Shown one piece after another: positions 1-6,978 of a DNA stretch of 19,057 bases (position 1 is its first letter; each line of letters begins with the position of its first letter). This DNA comes from Bifidobacterium breve (lineage in GTDB: Bacteria > Actinomycetota > Acidimicrobiia > IMCC26256). Made by a program: the position numbers and the translations under genes. The stretch spans positions 1 through 19,057 of the forward strand of contig CAMDSG010000017.1 of assembly GCA_945907055.1 (NCBI GenBank). The letters run 5' to 3'. The notes beneath the pieces are model-generated. The model worked only from the letters and a program-made list of their open reading frames with translations, was not told the DNA's origin and made no database searches.

Positions 1-1404
1 ACTTGGAAACTTCGCGGTGCGCCGGTAAATGTCAATTACCGCTATCTCGAGGATGAACTCATCTACCTCCTTGATAACTCAGACGCAGAGGTTCTTCTAT
101 TCCATGGAGTACTCGGCACACACGTAGCGAGCGTCATGGATCGCGTCCAGAATGTAAAAGTATTCGTTCAGGTCGATGACGGCCACACGCTTATTGATGG
201 AGCCCATGCCTATGAGGATCTCATCGCTAACGCCACACCCATGGAGCGAGTCGAGCGTGACGGAGAGGACCTATACATTCTCTACACAGGCGGAACTACC
301 GGAATGCCTAAGGGAGTGATGTGGCGCGTCGATGACCTATACCGCGCACTGGTTCCTTCGGTACTCTCATTATCTGGCATCTCCGCCCCTGAGCAGAACG
401 AAGAGCATGGAGAGATAGCACTCAAGGTTGCAGAGAAGGGGAACACCGCCACACATCTTCCAGCCTCTCCGCTCATGCACGGAACCGGCTTCATGACCTC
501 CCTGCAGTCGCTTACCACCGGGGGATCTATATGCACGCTTGAGCAGCGCAACTTCAGTGCAACTGAGTTATGGGAGGCCGTCGAGACGGCAAAAGTTACA
601 CAGATGGCGATTGTTGGGGATGCATTTGGAAAGCCAATGGTTGCAGCGCTTGAGGAGGCCGAGGCTGGAGGAAAGACATATGACCTATCAACGCTTCGAA
701 TGCTCATCTCATCGGGAGTGATGTGGACATCGCCCGTAAAGGAGGCCCTTATGGAGCGCGGAGAGTTCATCTGCCTCGACTCTCTAGGGTCGAGCGAGGG
801 CGCAGGCTTTGCCAATCAAGTCTCCACAAAGGGATCTACCTCCAAGACTGCACGCTTCTCAATCGGCGCATTTACAAAAGTCTTCACCGAGGACGGACGC
901 GAAGTAGAGCGCGGAAGCGACGAGATAGGAATCCTCGCTCTCGGCGGACCTATTCCGTTTGGCTACTACAAGGATCCAGAGAAGTCTGCCGCAACATTTC
1001 GCGAGTACAACGGCGATCGTTACTCAGTACCCGGAGACTTCGCAAAGGTCCTTGAGGACGGAACAATCGAACTACTAGGGCGCGGCTCAGTTGTGATCAA
1101 CACCGGCGGAGAGAAGGTCTTCCCCGAGGAGGTTGAGGAGGCAATCAAACTGCACCCAGCAGTCTTTGATGCGCTAGTTGTAGGTCTGCCCGATGATCGA
1201 TTCGGCGAGTCGATTACTGCAGTAGTGGCGCTAAACGCTGGCCAACAGGCAACTGAGGAAGAGATCGCAGACGCGGTTCGCGGGCACCTAGCAGGCTTCA
1301 AGCGACCTCGTCGCGTCATCCTTGTAGATCGCGTCGTGCGCGGGCCTAATGGCAAGGCCGACTACGCATGGGCCAAAGAGACCGCTAAATCTTCACTGGC
1401 TTAA
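1..1404 (+). CDS. Acyl-CoA synthetase (FadD-like, AMP-forming), 5' end outside window
   Basis: Activates a carboxylic acid to its acyl-CoA through an acyl-adenylate, using ATP and CoA. The frame is open from base 1, so the gene begins before the window; 467 residues are visible and roughly the first 70 are probably missing. The ATG at 136 is internal. The visible start (LRGAPVNVNYRY) is typical of actinobacterial FadD proteins. The ATP-binding P-loop YTGGTTGMPKG lies near visible residues 95-105. Further motifs are GYYKDPEKS, the hinge region (LLGRGSVVINTGGEK) and the C-terminal catalytic lysine in GPNGKADY. The wording resembles the FadD3/FadD17/FadD19 group that includes sterol and side-chain ligases, but the substrate cannot be read from sequence. 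It ends in TAA and overlaps the convergent ArsI-like gene by 20 bp, so it is a separate transcription unit. Confidence 0.93.
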   Translation, partial: TWKLRGAPVNVNYRYLEDELIYLLDNSDAEVLLFHGVLGTHVASVMDRVQNVKVFVQVDDGHTLIDGAHAYEDLIANATPMERVERDGEDLYILYTGGTTGMPKGVMWRVDDLYRALVPSVLSLSGISAPEQNEEHGEIALKVAEKGNTATHLPASPLMHGTGFMTSLQSLTTGGSICTLEQRNFSATELWEAVETAKVTQMAIVGDAFGKPMVAALEEAEAGGKTYDLSTLRMLISSGVMWTSPVKEALMERGEFICLDSLGSSEGAGFANQVSTKGSTSKTARFSIGAFTKVFTEDGREVERGSDEIGILALGGPIPFGYYKDPEKSAATFREYNGDRYSVPGDFAKVLEDGTIELLGRGSVVINTGGEKVFPEEVEEAIKLHPAVFDALVVGLPDDRFGESITAVVALNAGQQATEEEIADAVRGHLAGFKRPRRVILVDRVVRGPNGKADYAWAKETAKSSLA

Positions 1405-1846
1405 CTGAAGAGAGACTCACGCCCGTTATGGACGATGGAGCGCAGCAAGCTGCATCGTCGCTCTCAGACTGCTCGCTCATAAAATCTGAGTCCGCAGTCT
1501 TCACATACCACTCCCATCGCGCTCCGTCTGGGTCACTTACCCATGTCTCAACCTTCTCGGCAAAGCAGCAGATTGTGTCGTCTATTCCGGTTGTGGTGAG
1601 CCCCGCTGCACTTAGTCTTGACTCAGCGGAGACAACCTCATCAGCGCTCTCCGTCTCAACTCCAAGATGGTTAATGGTTCCGCCTTCTGCACCCTCAAAT
1701 AGAACGAGTTTCAAAGGCGGATCGACAACTGCGAAATTTGCGTAACCAGGCTTGCGTTTTGCCGGGCCAACACCAAAGAGACGGGTGTAGAACTCAACCG
1801 CCGCGTCGAGGTCGCTCACGTTAAGGGCTAACTGCAGTCGAGCCAT
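1385..1846 (-). CDS. arsI: ArsI/CadI-family VOC-fold dioxygenase (candidate organoarsenical C-As lyase)
   Basis: A 153-residue vicinal-oxygen-chelate (glyoxalase-fold) protein. It resembles mycobacterial CadI and the ArsI C-As lyases, which cleave the C-As bond of trivalent methyl- or aryl-arsenicals with Fe(II) and O2. All residues expected for ArsI are visible: metal ligands Gln5, His60 (in NHLGVE) and Glu112 (in RWEWY), and the vicinal pair Cys93-Cys94 (TICCFAE) that binds the arsenical. A second pair, Cys134-Cys135, sits in the C-terminal tail, as in CadI and several ArsI proteins. The start is ATG with AGGAG only 3 nt upstream. A 17-bp tandem repeat lies directly upstream and could carry the control region. 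No arsR, arsM or efflux gene is visible nearby. A general metal-inducible CadI role is the alternative; substrate is inferred. Confidence 0.85.
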   Translation of the reverse strand: MARLQLALNVSDLDAAVEFYTRLFGVGPAKRKPGYANFAVVDPPLKLVLFEGAEGGTINHLGVETESADEVVSAESRLSAAGLTTTGIDDTICCFAEKVETWVSDPDGARWEWYVKTADSDFMSEQSESDDAACCAPSSITGVSLSSVKPVKI

Positions 1847-1865
1847 TTACTCCTGCTTTCACTAT

Positions 1866-1916
1866 GTTGAGAAGGTCTTAAAGTTGAGAAGGTCTTAAAG
1901 TCGAGAAGGTCTCTAC
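1866..1916. repeat. 17-bp tandem repeat, three copies, upstream of the ArsI-like gene
   Basis: Three adjacent 17-bp units begin at 1866, 1883 and 1900. The first two are identical (GTTGAGAAGGTCTTAAA). The third differs at three positions (GTCGAGAAGGTCTCTAC). They end 20 bp before the start codon of the minus-strand ArsI-like gene, so they fall in its promoter or 5' UTR. They may be reiterated regulator sites or a slippage product; sequence alone does not decide. Confidence 0.85.
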
Positions 1917-1940
1917 TAACTCACATTAGCGAATTAGAGA

Positions 1941-1958
1941 GCGCGGCCGAAGGCGCGC
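1941..1958 (-). terminator. GC-rich hairpin with a UUCG tetraloop
   Basis: Read on the minus strand, GCGCG pairs with CGCGC around an inner C(TTCG)G, the extra-stable cUUCGg tetraloop, with one C-C mismatch in the stem. It lies about 60 bp beyond a longer hairpin and may act as a second stop for transcripts leaving groES. There is no T-run, so the terminator role is inferred. Confidence 0.4.
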
Positions 1959-2001
1959 CCAAATCGTCTCGCGTGACACTTGGCGCTGGGCAAGCAGACG
2001 C

Positions 2002-2033
2002 GAAGAAGCGGCCTATCTCTAGGCCGCTTCTTC
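2002..2033 (-). terminator. Perfect 13-bp-stem hairpin downstream of groES
   Basis: GAAGAAGCGGCCT (2002-2014) and its exact complement (2021-2033) flank a 6-nt loop. The hairpin starts 58 bp past the groES stop codon and fits a groES terminator. It lacks a T-run on either side, as is common for actinobacterial hairpin terminators. The perfect stem is directly visible; termination is inferred. Confidence 0.65.
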
Positions 2034-2091
2034 AACGTTCACAGCGCATATCTCTCGCGCCCCTCTATGGAGGAGCAATCAAGTAATAGCG

Positions 2092-2400
2092 TTACTTCTT
2101 CTTCTTTGTCGTAACAAGCTTTCCAAGAATGTCGCGGCTCGAGAGAATGAGGAGGTCCTCACCATCGACAGCGACCTCGGTGCCTCCGTACTTGGAGTAG
2201 ATCACGGTGTCGCCGACAGCAACATCGAGAGGAATTAGCTCGCCGGTAGTCTCAGAGCGACGCCCTGGTCCGACTGCAAGTACCTCGCCCTGCTGGGGCT
2301 TCTCCTTCGCAGAGTCAGGGATTACAAGACCACTAAAGGTGGTCTCCTCGGCCTCGGCGGTGCGAACAACGATTCTGTCGTCAAGCGGTTGGAGGTTCAT
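2092..2400 (-). CDS. groES: Co-chaperonin GroES (10 kDa)
   Basis: Forms the heptameric lid of the GroEL folding chamber in the cytoplasm. The 102-residue protein has the standard fold markers: MNLQPLDDRIVV at the N-terminus, the mobile loop that docks on GroEL (ETTFSGLVIPD, residues 19-29), then AKEKPQQGEVLAVGPG, and DTVIYSKYGGTEV. It ends in an unusual run of four lysines (TTKKKK), several residues beyond the common end. The ATG start has AGGAG 9 nt upstream (2410-2414). A CIRCE operator lies 104 bp before the start, so HrcA repression and heat-shock induction are expected. No groEL follows; the next gene on this strand is the ArsI-like one, beyond strong hairpins, so groES appears monocistronic. 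Confidence 0.97.
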   Translation of the reverse strand: MNLQPLDDRIVVRTAEAEETTFSGLVIPDSAKEKPQQGEVLAVGPGRRSETTGELIPLDVAVGDTVIYSKYGGTEVAVDGEDLLILSSRDILGKLVTTKKKK

Positions 2401-2467
2401 CTGGTGGAACTCCTAGTGGGGATTGGCCCTTATAGGGCGGGGATCGGATCTGCTCACTTGGACCGGT

Positions 2468-2497
2468 AGGTCTTTACCCTGAAGGCCTTTACCCTTG
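2468..2497. repeat. Imperfect 15-bp direct repeat in the groES leader
   Basis: Two adjacent 15-bp units, AGGTCTTTACCCTGA (2468-2482) and AGGCCTTTACCCTTG (2483-2497), agree at 12 of 15 positions. They lie between the CIRCE element and the groES start. On the minus strand each holds GGGTAAAG, which may overlap the promoter -10 or the early transcript. Confidence 0.6.
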
Positions 2498-2503
2498 CGG
2501 GTT

Positions 2504-2530
2504 TTGGCACTCCCGGGGTGCGAGTGCTAA
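2504..2530 (-). promoter_or_regulatory. CIRCE operator (HrcA binding site) for groES
   Basis: Read on the minus strand, the arms TTAGCACTC and GAGTGCCAA flank a 9-nt spacer (2513-2521). The CIRCE consensus is TTAGCACTC-N9-GAGTGCTAA, so only one position in one arm departs from it. HrcA, the heat-shock repressor stabilised by GroEL, binds this element. The position fits groES, the only gene that starts nearby. No hrcA gene is visible in the window. Confidence 0.93.
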
Positions 2531-2643
2531 GGAACCTACCAATTGAAGCGCCCCGGCGGCAAGGCGGGGGGATTTTAGGTTCAGATCCCCATTCTTAGGG
2601 CACTAGCGAGCCCCAAACAGCCCCGACGAGCCGCCCTCTGCGC

Positions 2644-3645
2644 TCAGGCGATACTCGGCAGGACCAATCCTGGTATCGCCCCGTCATCGAGCGGAGTCGG
2701 TCCGTCAGAGAGGAGTCGAAAATGGGCTGCTGCTGCGATCATCGCTCCGTTATCAGTACAGAGGTCATGGCGCGGAAGGAGCGCTCTCCTGCCACTCTTC
2801 TCGGCGACCTCGGCTACTCGAGCTCGGAGTCGAGAGTTCGCGGCCACTCCGCCACCAAGGACAAGGGTGCGCGCGCCTATTTGATCTGCGGCCTTCTCAA
2901 GTTTGTAGACGAGTGTCTCCACCACCGCTTCTTGAAATGACGCAGCAATATCATGCGCCGGGCGATCGGGGTTGCGACGAATCTCAAGCATGACCGCCGT
3001 CTTCAAGCCAGAGAAAGAAAAATCAAGCCCTTCGTTAAGCATGGGGCGCGGGAATACAACGCTATTCGGGTCACCATCTTTGGCAATGCGGTCAATGACA
3101 GGTCCACCTGGGTAACCAAGACCAAGCGCACGCGCCACTTTGTCGTAAGCCTCACCAGCGGCATCATCGACAGTCTGCCCAAGTATTCGGTAGCGCCCGG
3201 TCCCCTCCATCGAGACGATCATCGTGTGGCCACCTGATACCAGGAGAACCGCCATCGGCATCTCAACACTTGGGTCCTCTAACCACGCCGCATGTAGGTG
3301 CGCCTCAAGATGATGAACCCCTACATAAGGCACGTCAAGCACAAGTGCAAGAGCCTTCCCTGCGCTTACTCCAACGAGAAGCGCGCCTGCCAAACCCGGG
3401 CCATGGCATGCGGCGACTGCGTCTAAGTCTCCAAGGCTTGCCCCTGCTTCATCTAAAGCCCTTGTAATTACAGCATTAATTGACTCGAGGTGAGCACGAC
3501 TCGCTACCTCAGGAACAACACCACCAAATCGTGCGTGGAGTTCGACTTGGGTCGAGATCACATTCGAACGAATATCTAATCCATCGACCACAACTGCGGC
3601 CGCAGTCTCATCACATGAAGTCTCAATCCCAAGAATTGTTGTCAT
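2644..3645 (-). CDS. tsaD: tRNA N6-adenosine threonylcarbamoyltransferase TsaD
   Basis: Transfers the threonylcarbamoyl group from threonylcarbamoyl-AMP to A37 of ANN-decoding tRNAs (t6A), working with TsaB and TsaE. The 333-residue length is normal. Visible motifs are the ASKHA phosphate-1 segment ILGIETSCDETAAAVV, the metal-binding HLEAH (His112 and His116), LLVSGGHT, the phosphate loop DDAAGEAYDK, GGPVIDR, and the C-terminal CTDNGAMIA. The ATG overlaps the rimI stop by 4 nt (ATGA), with GGAG 7 nt upstream. It is the last gene of the long minus-strand block; the next gene, groES, has its own operator. Its first 19 bp (3626-3644) are identical to the start of the paralogue tsaB. Confidence 0.97.
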   Translation of the reverse strand: MTTILGIETSCDETAAAVVVDGLDIRSNVISTQVELHARFGGVVPEVASRAHLESINAVITRALDEAGASLGDLDAVAACHGPGLAGALLVGVSAGKALALVLDVPYVGVHHLEAHLHAAWLEDPSVEMPMAVLLVSGGHTMIVSMEGTGRYRILGQTVDDAAGEAYDKVARALGLGYPGGPVIDRIAKDGDPNSVVFPRPMLNEGLDFSFSGLKTAVMLEIRRNPDRPAHDIAASFQEAVVETLVYKLEKAADQIGARTLVLGGGVAANSRLRARVAEVAEKSGRRALLPRHDLCTDNGAMIAAAAHFRLLSDGPTPLDDGAIPGLVLPSIA

Positions 3646-4196
3646 TGGGGCGCTCCGCCAAAAACTCTGGGCAACTCAAACCTCGTGCTTGACGCGTAAC
3701 GCAACGAGTACTGAGCGAGGAGTTCCCCATACTCAGCGGCATCAACATCTCGAACCCACATAATGAACGCGTCCTCTGCGTTGTCTTGGTAGTAACCCTT
3801 TCGAGCACCTACAGATACGAATCCAAATCGTTTATAGAGCCCCTGTGCAGCGCGATTCGATGCACGAACCTCAAGAGTCATTGCATTTATGCCACGCTCA
3901 AGCGCCGACTTGGCGAGTCCAAGCATGAGCCTCATCCCGATAGCACTGCGCTGCACCTTTGGGTCCACAGCAATCGTTGTTATATGGCCCTCATCACCAA
4001 CGAACATGATCCCTGCATATCCGATGACCCGACGTCCATCGCGTGCTACCAAGTATGCACGGCTCTCTTTCAAATCCAGTTCACCGAGCATGAGTGTGCG
4101 CGACCACGGTCGCTGGTAAACCTGCTTCTCTATTGCAATTACAGACGGCAGGTGACGACGACGCATCGGGGTGATATCGATCGTCACGCCCTCCAT
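3642..4196 (-). CDS. rimI: RimI-like GNAT N-acetyltransferase
   Basis: A GNAT-family acetyltransferase, named for RimI, which acetylates the N-terminal alanine of ribosomal protein S18; bacterial RimI proteins may have broader targets. The GNAT core shows the beta-4 strand (ITTIAVDP), the acetyl-CoA loop QRSAIG, and LEVRASNRAAQGLYKRFGF, which holds the expected catalytic Glu and Tyr. Alanine replaces the first glycine of the usual Q/RxxGxG loop. At about 184 residues it exceeds E. coli RimI (about 148), with a C-terminal extension of about 30 residues. The start is ATG at 4196, or GTG at 4199 directly before it (GTGATG, with the tsaB stop TGA inside). AGGAGG spaced 7 nt from the ATG favours the ATG. 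Its place between tsaB and tsaD is the common actinobacterial arrangement. Confidence 0.9.
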   Translation of the reverse strand: MEGVTIDITPMRRRHLPSVIAIEKQVYQRPWSRTLMLGELDLKESRAYLVARDGRRVIGYAGIMFVGDEGHITTIAVDPKVQRSAIGMRLMLGLAKSALERGINAMTLEVRASNRAAQGLYKRFGFVSVGARKGYYQDNAEDAFIMWVRDVDAAEYGELLAQYSLRYASSTRFELPRVFGGAPQ

Positions 4197-4909
4197 CACT
4201 TGCCCTCCTTATTCCAATTCATCTCCGCGTCACTCTTGCGCAGATAGCGGGGGCGCACCGAGTCGGCTAGTTGGCCCAATCCATTCTCAAGGTCCCTCGA
4301 TGCCCTAAGAACTAGGACTCCACCGCTCGGCACTGCGTACTCGGGGCCAGCAACCTCGATTGCGTCATATCCCGCGAAAATCTCTGCGTAGACATATGCG
4401 CCACCCCCGACAACTAGGACTCTCTCTCTAGTCTCGAGCAACCGATCCAAAAATACCTGTGCAGATCCCACCTCATCATCAGTGAGGCGCTCAATCCTTG
4501 GCTCTCCATTCTCTAGTACCCCGGTTCTATATGTTGCGCAGAACACTTCTTTGCGACGTGCATCGAGCACAGATGCGAGAACTCGTCCATCGCGAGCATG
4601 GGGTTCAGCGAGAATGTCGAGTGTCGATACTGGCACCACTGGGACTCCAAGAGCATGAGCCATTGTCATAGCAGTAGTTACGCCAACTCTTAAACCCGTG
4701 AATAGTCCAGGGCCGATCCCCACACCTACTGCATCGAGGTTCTTTGGGTGCAACCCAGTCTCAGCGAATAGCAACTGCAGAGCGGGTGCGAGCACCTCTG
4801 CATGGCGTCGATCTGCCGGGAGGCTTGACTCGCCAAGAATTACACCATCCACTGCGATCGCAATACTGACATGACTAGTTGCGGTATCTATCCCAAGAAT
4901 TGTTGTCAC
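4196..4909 (-). CDS. tsaB: t6A biosynthesis protein TsaB
   Basis: The non-catalytic TsaD paralogue that forms the TsaBD(E) complex for t6A37 modification of tRNA. The 237 residues begin with the ASKHA motif ILGIDTATSHVSIAI and carry the family signature GIGPGLFTGLRVG (residues 64-76). It lacks the metal-binding HxExH of TsaD, as expected. It starts with GTG in a GTGA overlap with the tsaE stop, and its own TGA stop overlaps the rimI start. The gene order tsaE-tsaB-rimI-tsaD is that of mycobacteria. Confidence 0.95.
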   Translation of the reverse strand: MTTILGIDTATSHVSIAIAVDGVILGESSLPADRRHAEVLAPALQLLFAETGLHPKNLDAVGVGIGPGLFTGLRVGVTTAMTMAHALGVPVVPVSTLDILAEPHARDGRVLASVLDARRKEVFCATYRTGVLENGEPRIERLTDDEVGSAQVFLDRLLETRERVLVVGGGAYVYAEIFAGYDAIEVAGPEYAVPSGGVLVLRASRDLENGLGQLADSVRPRYLRKSDAEMNWNKEGK

Positions 4910-5391
4910 TGCAGGGCACCTACAAGTCTCTGTAGATCATCTGATCGGCTACTCCAGGCCTCGCCAAATGTTTGGAAGACGAGCAAGCGATCGCTATCCG
5001 CTCCATCTGGAAGTAATGAGATTGTTATCTCAAGACGCTCATCGCCGAGAGCATCGAGAGCGGCGTCACCCCACTCGACAATGGTGACGCCGATATCTAG
5101 AACTTCGTCGATACCAAGATCTAAGACTTCCTGGAGATGCCCCAAGCGATAAACGTCGAGATGCTGGAGAGGGAGGCGACCAATGTATTCACGAACAACT
5201 GTGAATGTTGGGCTCAGCATTGGCTCGCTGACCCCTAGACCAGCTCCGATTCCCTGAGCGAGTGCAGTCTTGCCGGCACCTAAATCTCCGCTGAGGATAA
5301 TTAAATCTCCCTCACACAGAATCGCAGCGAGGGCTCCCCCAAGAGCGCGAGTTGTCTCGACACTATGAGTGATTAAAGAGACCGGGGTCAT
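4906..5391 (-). CDS. tsaE: tRNA t6A biosynthesis ATPase TsaE
   Basis: A P-loop ATPase that binds the TsaBD dimer and is needed for multiple turnovers in t6A synthesis. The 161-residue protein has Walker A SGDLGAGKT (34-42), the switch segment SPTFTVVREY (60-69), HLDVYRL with Asp79, and the family's VEWGD (105-109). The ATG start is well supported by GGGAG 7 nt upstream and by an ATGA overlap with the uracil-DNA glycosylase gene. It is followed by tsaB with a GTGA overlap. Confidence 0.96.
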   Translation of the reverse strand: MTPVSLITHSVETTRALGGALAAILCEGDLIILSGDLGAGKTALAQGIGAGLGVSEPMLSPTFTVVREYIGRLPLQHLDVYRLGHLQEVLDLGIDEVLDIGVTIVEWGDAALDALGDERLEITISLLPDGADSDRLLVFQTFGEAWSSRSDDLQRLVGALQ

Positions 5392-5960
5392 TGCTTCACT
5401 CCCAAGGAGTTGCCAAGCAACGCAACTCTGATCGCCTCGAAGTCGCTGCGAGCCTCAATGAGGCCAGCGGCTCCGCGACGCGCAACTGCAGCGGGGTGGA
5501 GTACGGGGATAAGCACGCCCCCACGGTATGCGACAGGGCTCCCTCTCAACTTAGTGATCCCGGTCTTTGTCTCTAAAAGCAGTTTTGTTGCAAAATTTCC
5601 CAGGGTTACTAGCACTCGAGGCGAGATGCACTCAATCTGCGAAGTGATGATCGGGGCGCAGGCTTCTACCTCACTTGGATCTGGATCTCGATTGGCGGGG
5701 GGACGACACTTAACGACATTGGAGATGTAGACCTGATCTCGCGTGAGGCCAATCCCCTCGATCAAACTTGTGAGCAGTCTCCCGCTGCGCCCTACAAAAG
5801 GCTGACCGGTCAAGTCCTCCTGCGCTCCGGGGGCCTCACCGACAAACATCAGATCTGCGCTGGGATTACCTGAACCGAATACGACATTGGTGCGCGTCTC
5901 ACAGAGACTGCAGTTGCGGCATATGAGTGCATCGGTTCTTAAAGAGTCAAGCGACTGCAT
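5388..5960 (-). CDS. Family 4 uracil-DNA glycosylase (Fe-S cluster type)
   Basis: Removes uracil from DNA to start base-excision repair. The 190-residue protein shows the iron-sulfur cluster ligands of family 4 UDG: Cys14 and Cys17 (CRNC), Cys85 (VVKCRPP) and Cys101. The uracil-binding motif is GEAPGAQED (41-49), followed by GQPFVGRSGRLL, and the C-terminal catalytic loop is HPAAV (155-159). These place it in family 4 rather than family 1 (Ung). The ATG lies 22 bp after the hydrolase stop, and its stop overlaps tsaE by 4 nt, so it is translated within the tsa block. A repair gene at this spot is not part of the mycobacterial arrangement as I recall it. Confidence 0.95.
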   Translation of the reverse strand: MQSLDSLRTDALICRNCSLCETRTNVVFGSGNPSADLMFVGEAPGAQEDLTGQPFVGRSGRLLTSLIEGIGLTRDQVYISNVVKCRPPANRDPDPSEVEACAPIITSQIECISPRVLVTLGNFATKLLLETKTGITKLRGSPVAYRGGVLIPVLHPAAVARRGAAGLIEARSDFEAIRVALLGNSLGVKQ

Positions 5961-5982
5961 TTAACTCGACTCGCAGAGGTGC

Positions 5983-6978
5983 TTAGGAGCCTGAGCTCGC
6001 AGGACTGTGCTGCACTCTGCGCGCGAAGGAAGAAATCAATTCGTTGACAAGTTCAGTACGCTCGAACATGAGCATGTGCCCTCCCCGTGGAACAATCTCT
6101 AGCGACGCACCAGGAATTGTCGCAGCTATTCGTCGTGACTCCGCTGGAGGAGTCAGAACATCTGCTGTGCCACTTATCACAAGCGTCGGAATCGTGATAG
6201 ACGCAATTTGCTCCACGAGGTCGAGATTCAGGAGTGCTCGTCCGGCGGCCTTACGCGTCTCGGTCGGGCACTCAAGAACCATTTCACGCGTTAGCTCGAT
6301 GTGGCTAGGCAGCGCCTCGCTCCCAAACCCAACACGGCTCATTAAATAGCCAAGATCGCGTCGATTGAGCAGCCCGGTGACGTCAGGGCCACGGGCACTA
6401 AGCGCACCAACAAAACGGGCGAGTCCTTCGTGGCCCGAGAGCGGGGTGCGCGCCATTGAAGAGAGCATCACTATGCCAGAGACTCGCTCGGCTGCAATCT
6501 CGGGGAACGTCACCATGAACGCCAGTACTGCGATGCCACCCATTGAGTGACCCACTAAAACCGCGTCATGCAGATCCATTGACTCAAGGACCATTCGCAC
6601 ATCCCAAGCAAGGTTCTCAATGGTGTGACCAGTGGAGCCTGCGACCGACCCGCCATGCCCGCGGTGGTCAAAAGCGATAGCCCGAAACCCCGCCTCTGGA
6701 AGGAACTCCATCTGCTTCGCCCAAGTTCGCACTGAGAGTGTGACTCCATGCGAGAGAACTATTGCAGGCCCCTTGCCCCTACTAATCGCGTTGATGACGC
6801 CACCGTCGTGACTCGGGAAGGTATGCGTCTCATCAAACTCTGGCATGAACTCGTTGAGTGCGTCGGGGTCTTCCTGCCTGCGTGATCGGCGAACCGAAGC
6901 CTGCTCTGCACCCCAGACTGCGGCGGCTGTGGCTGCGACTACGGCGAGACCCACGAAGGTTTTATTGCGTGCGCTCAT
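5983..6978 (-). CDS. Alpha/beta hydrolase with N-terminal membrane segment
   Basis: A 331-residue alpha/beta-hydrolase-fold enzyme of unknown substrate. The nucleophile elbow is GHSMGG (Ser145), with HG before the oxyanion hole (LSHGVT), DHRGHGGS at 104-111, a likely acid in ISGTADVLTPP, and the catalytic His in RGGHMLMFE near the C-terminus. Residues 8-24 form a hydrophobic stretch (FVGLAVVAATAAAVWGA) followed by basic residues (RRSRR), so it may be membrane-anchored or an uncleaved signal. The start is ATG with GGGAG 8 nt upstream and an ATGA overlap with alr. A hydrolase beside alr and tsaE is common in actinobacteria. Esterase, lipase or other C-O/C-C hydrolase activity cannot be told apart. 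Confidence 0.9.
   Translation of the reverse strand: MSARNKTFVGLAVVAATAAAVWGAEQASVRRSRRQEDPDALNEFMPEFDETHTFPSHDGGVINAISRGKGPAIVLSHGVTLSVRTWAKQMEFLPEAGFRAIAFDHRGHGGSVAGSTGHTIENLAWDVRMVLESMDLHDAVLVGHSMGGIAVLAFMVTFPEIAAERVSGIVMLSSMARTPLSGHEGLARFVGALSARGPDVTGLLNRRDLGYLMSRVGFGSEALPSHIELTREMVLECPTETRKAAGRALLNLDLVEQIASITIPTLVISGTADVLTPPAESRRIAATIPGASLEIVPRGGHMLMFERTELVNELISSFARRVQHSPASSGS

Noticed and set aside
282..815. Minus-strand open frame of 177 codons
   Set aside because: Fully inside the acyl-CoA synthetase gene, with no motif; an antisense shadow.
136..1404. The ATG at 136 as the start of the acyl-CoA synthetase
   Set aside because: The same frame is open to base 1 and encodes conserved synthetase sequence (LRGAPVNVNYRY) upstream of it.
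2551..2569. Hairpin CCCCG / CGGGG between tsaD and groES as a tsaD terminator
   Set aside because: The stem is only 5 bp with a 9-nt loop in GC-rich DNA and no T-run follows on the minus strand; too weak to call.
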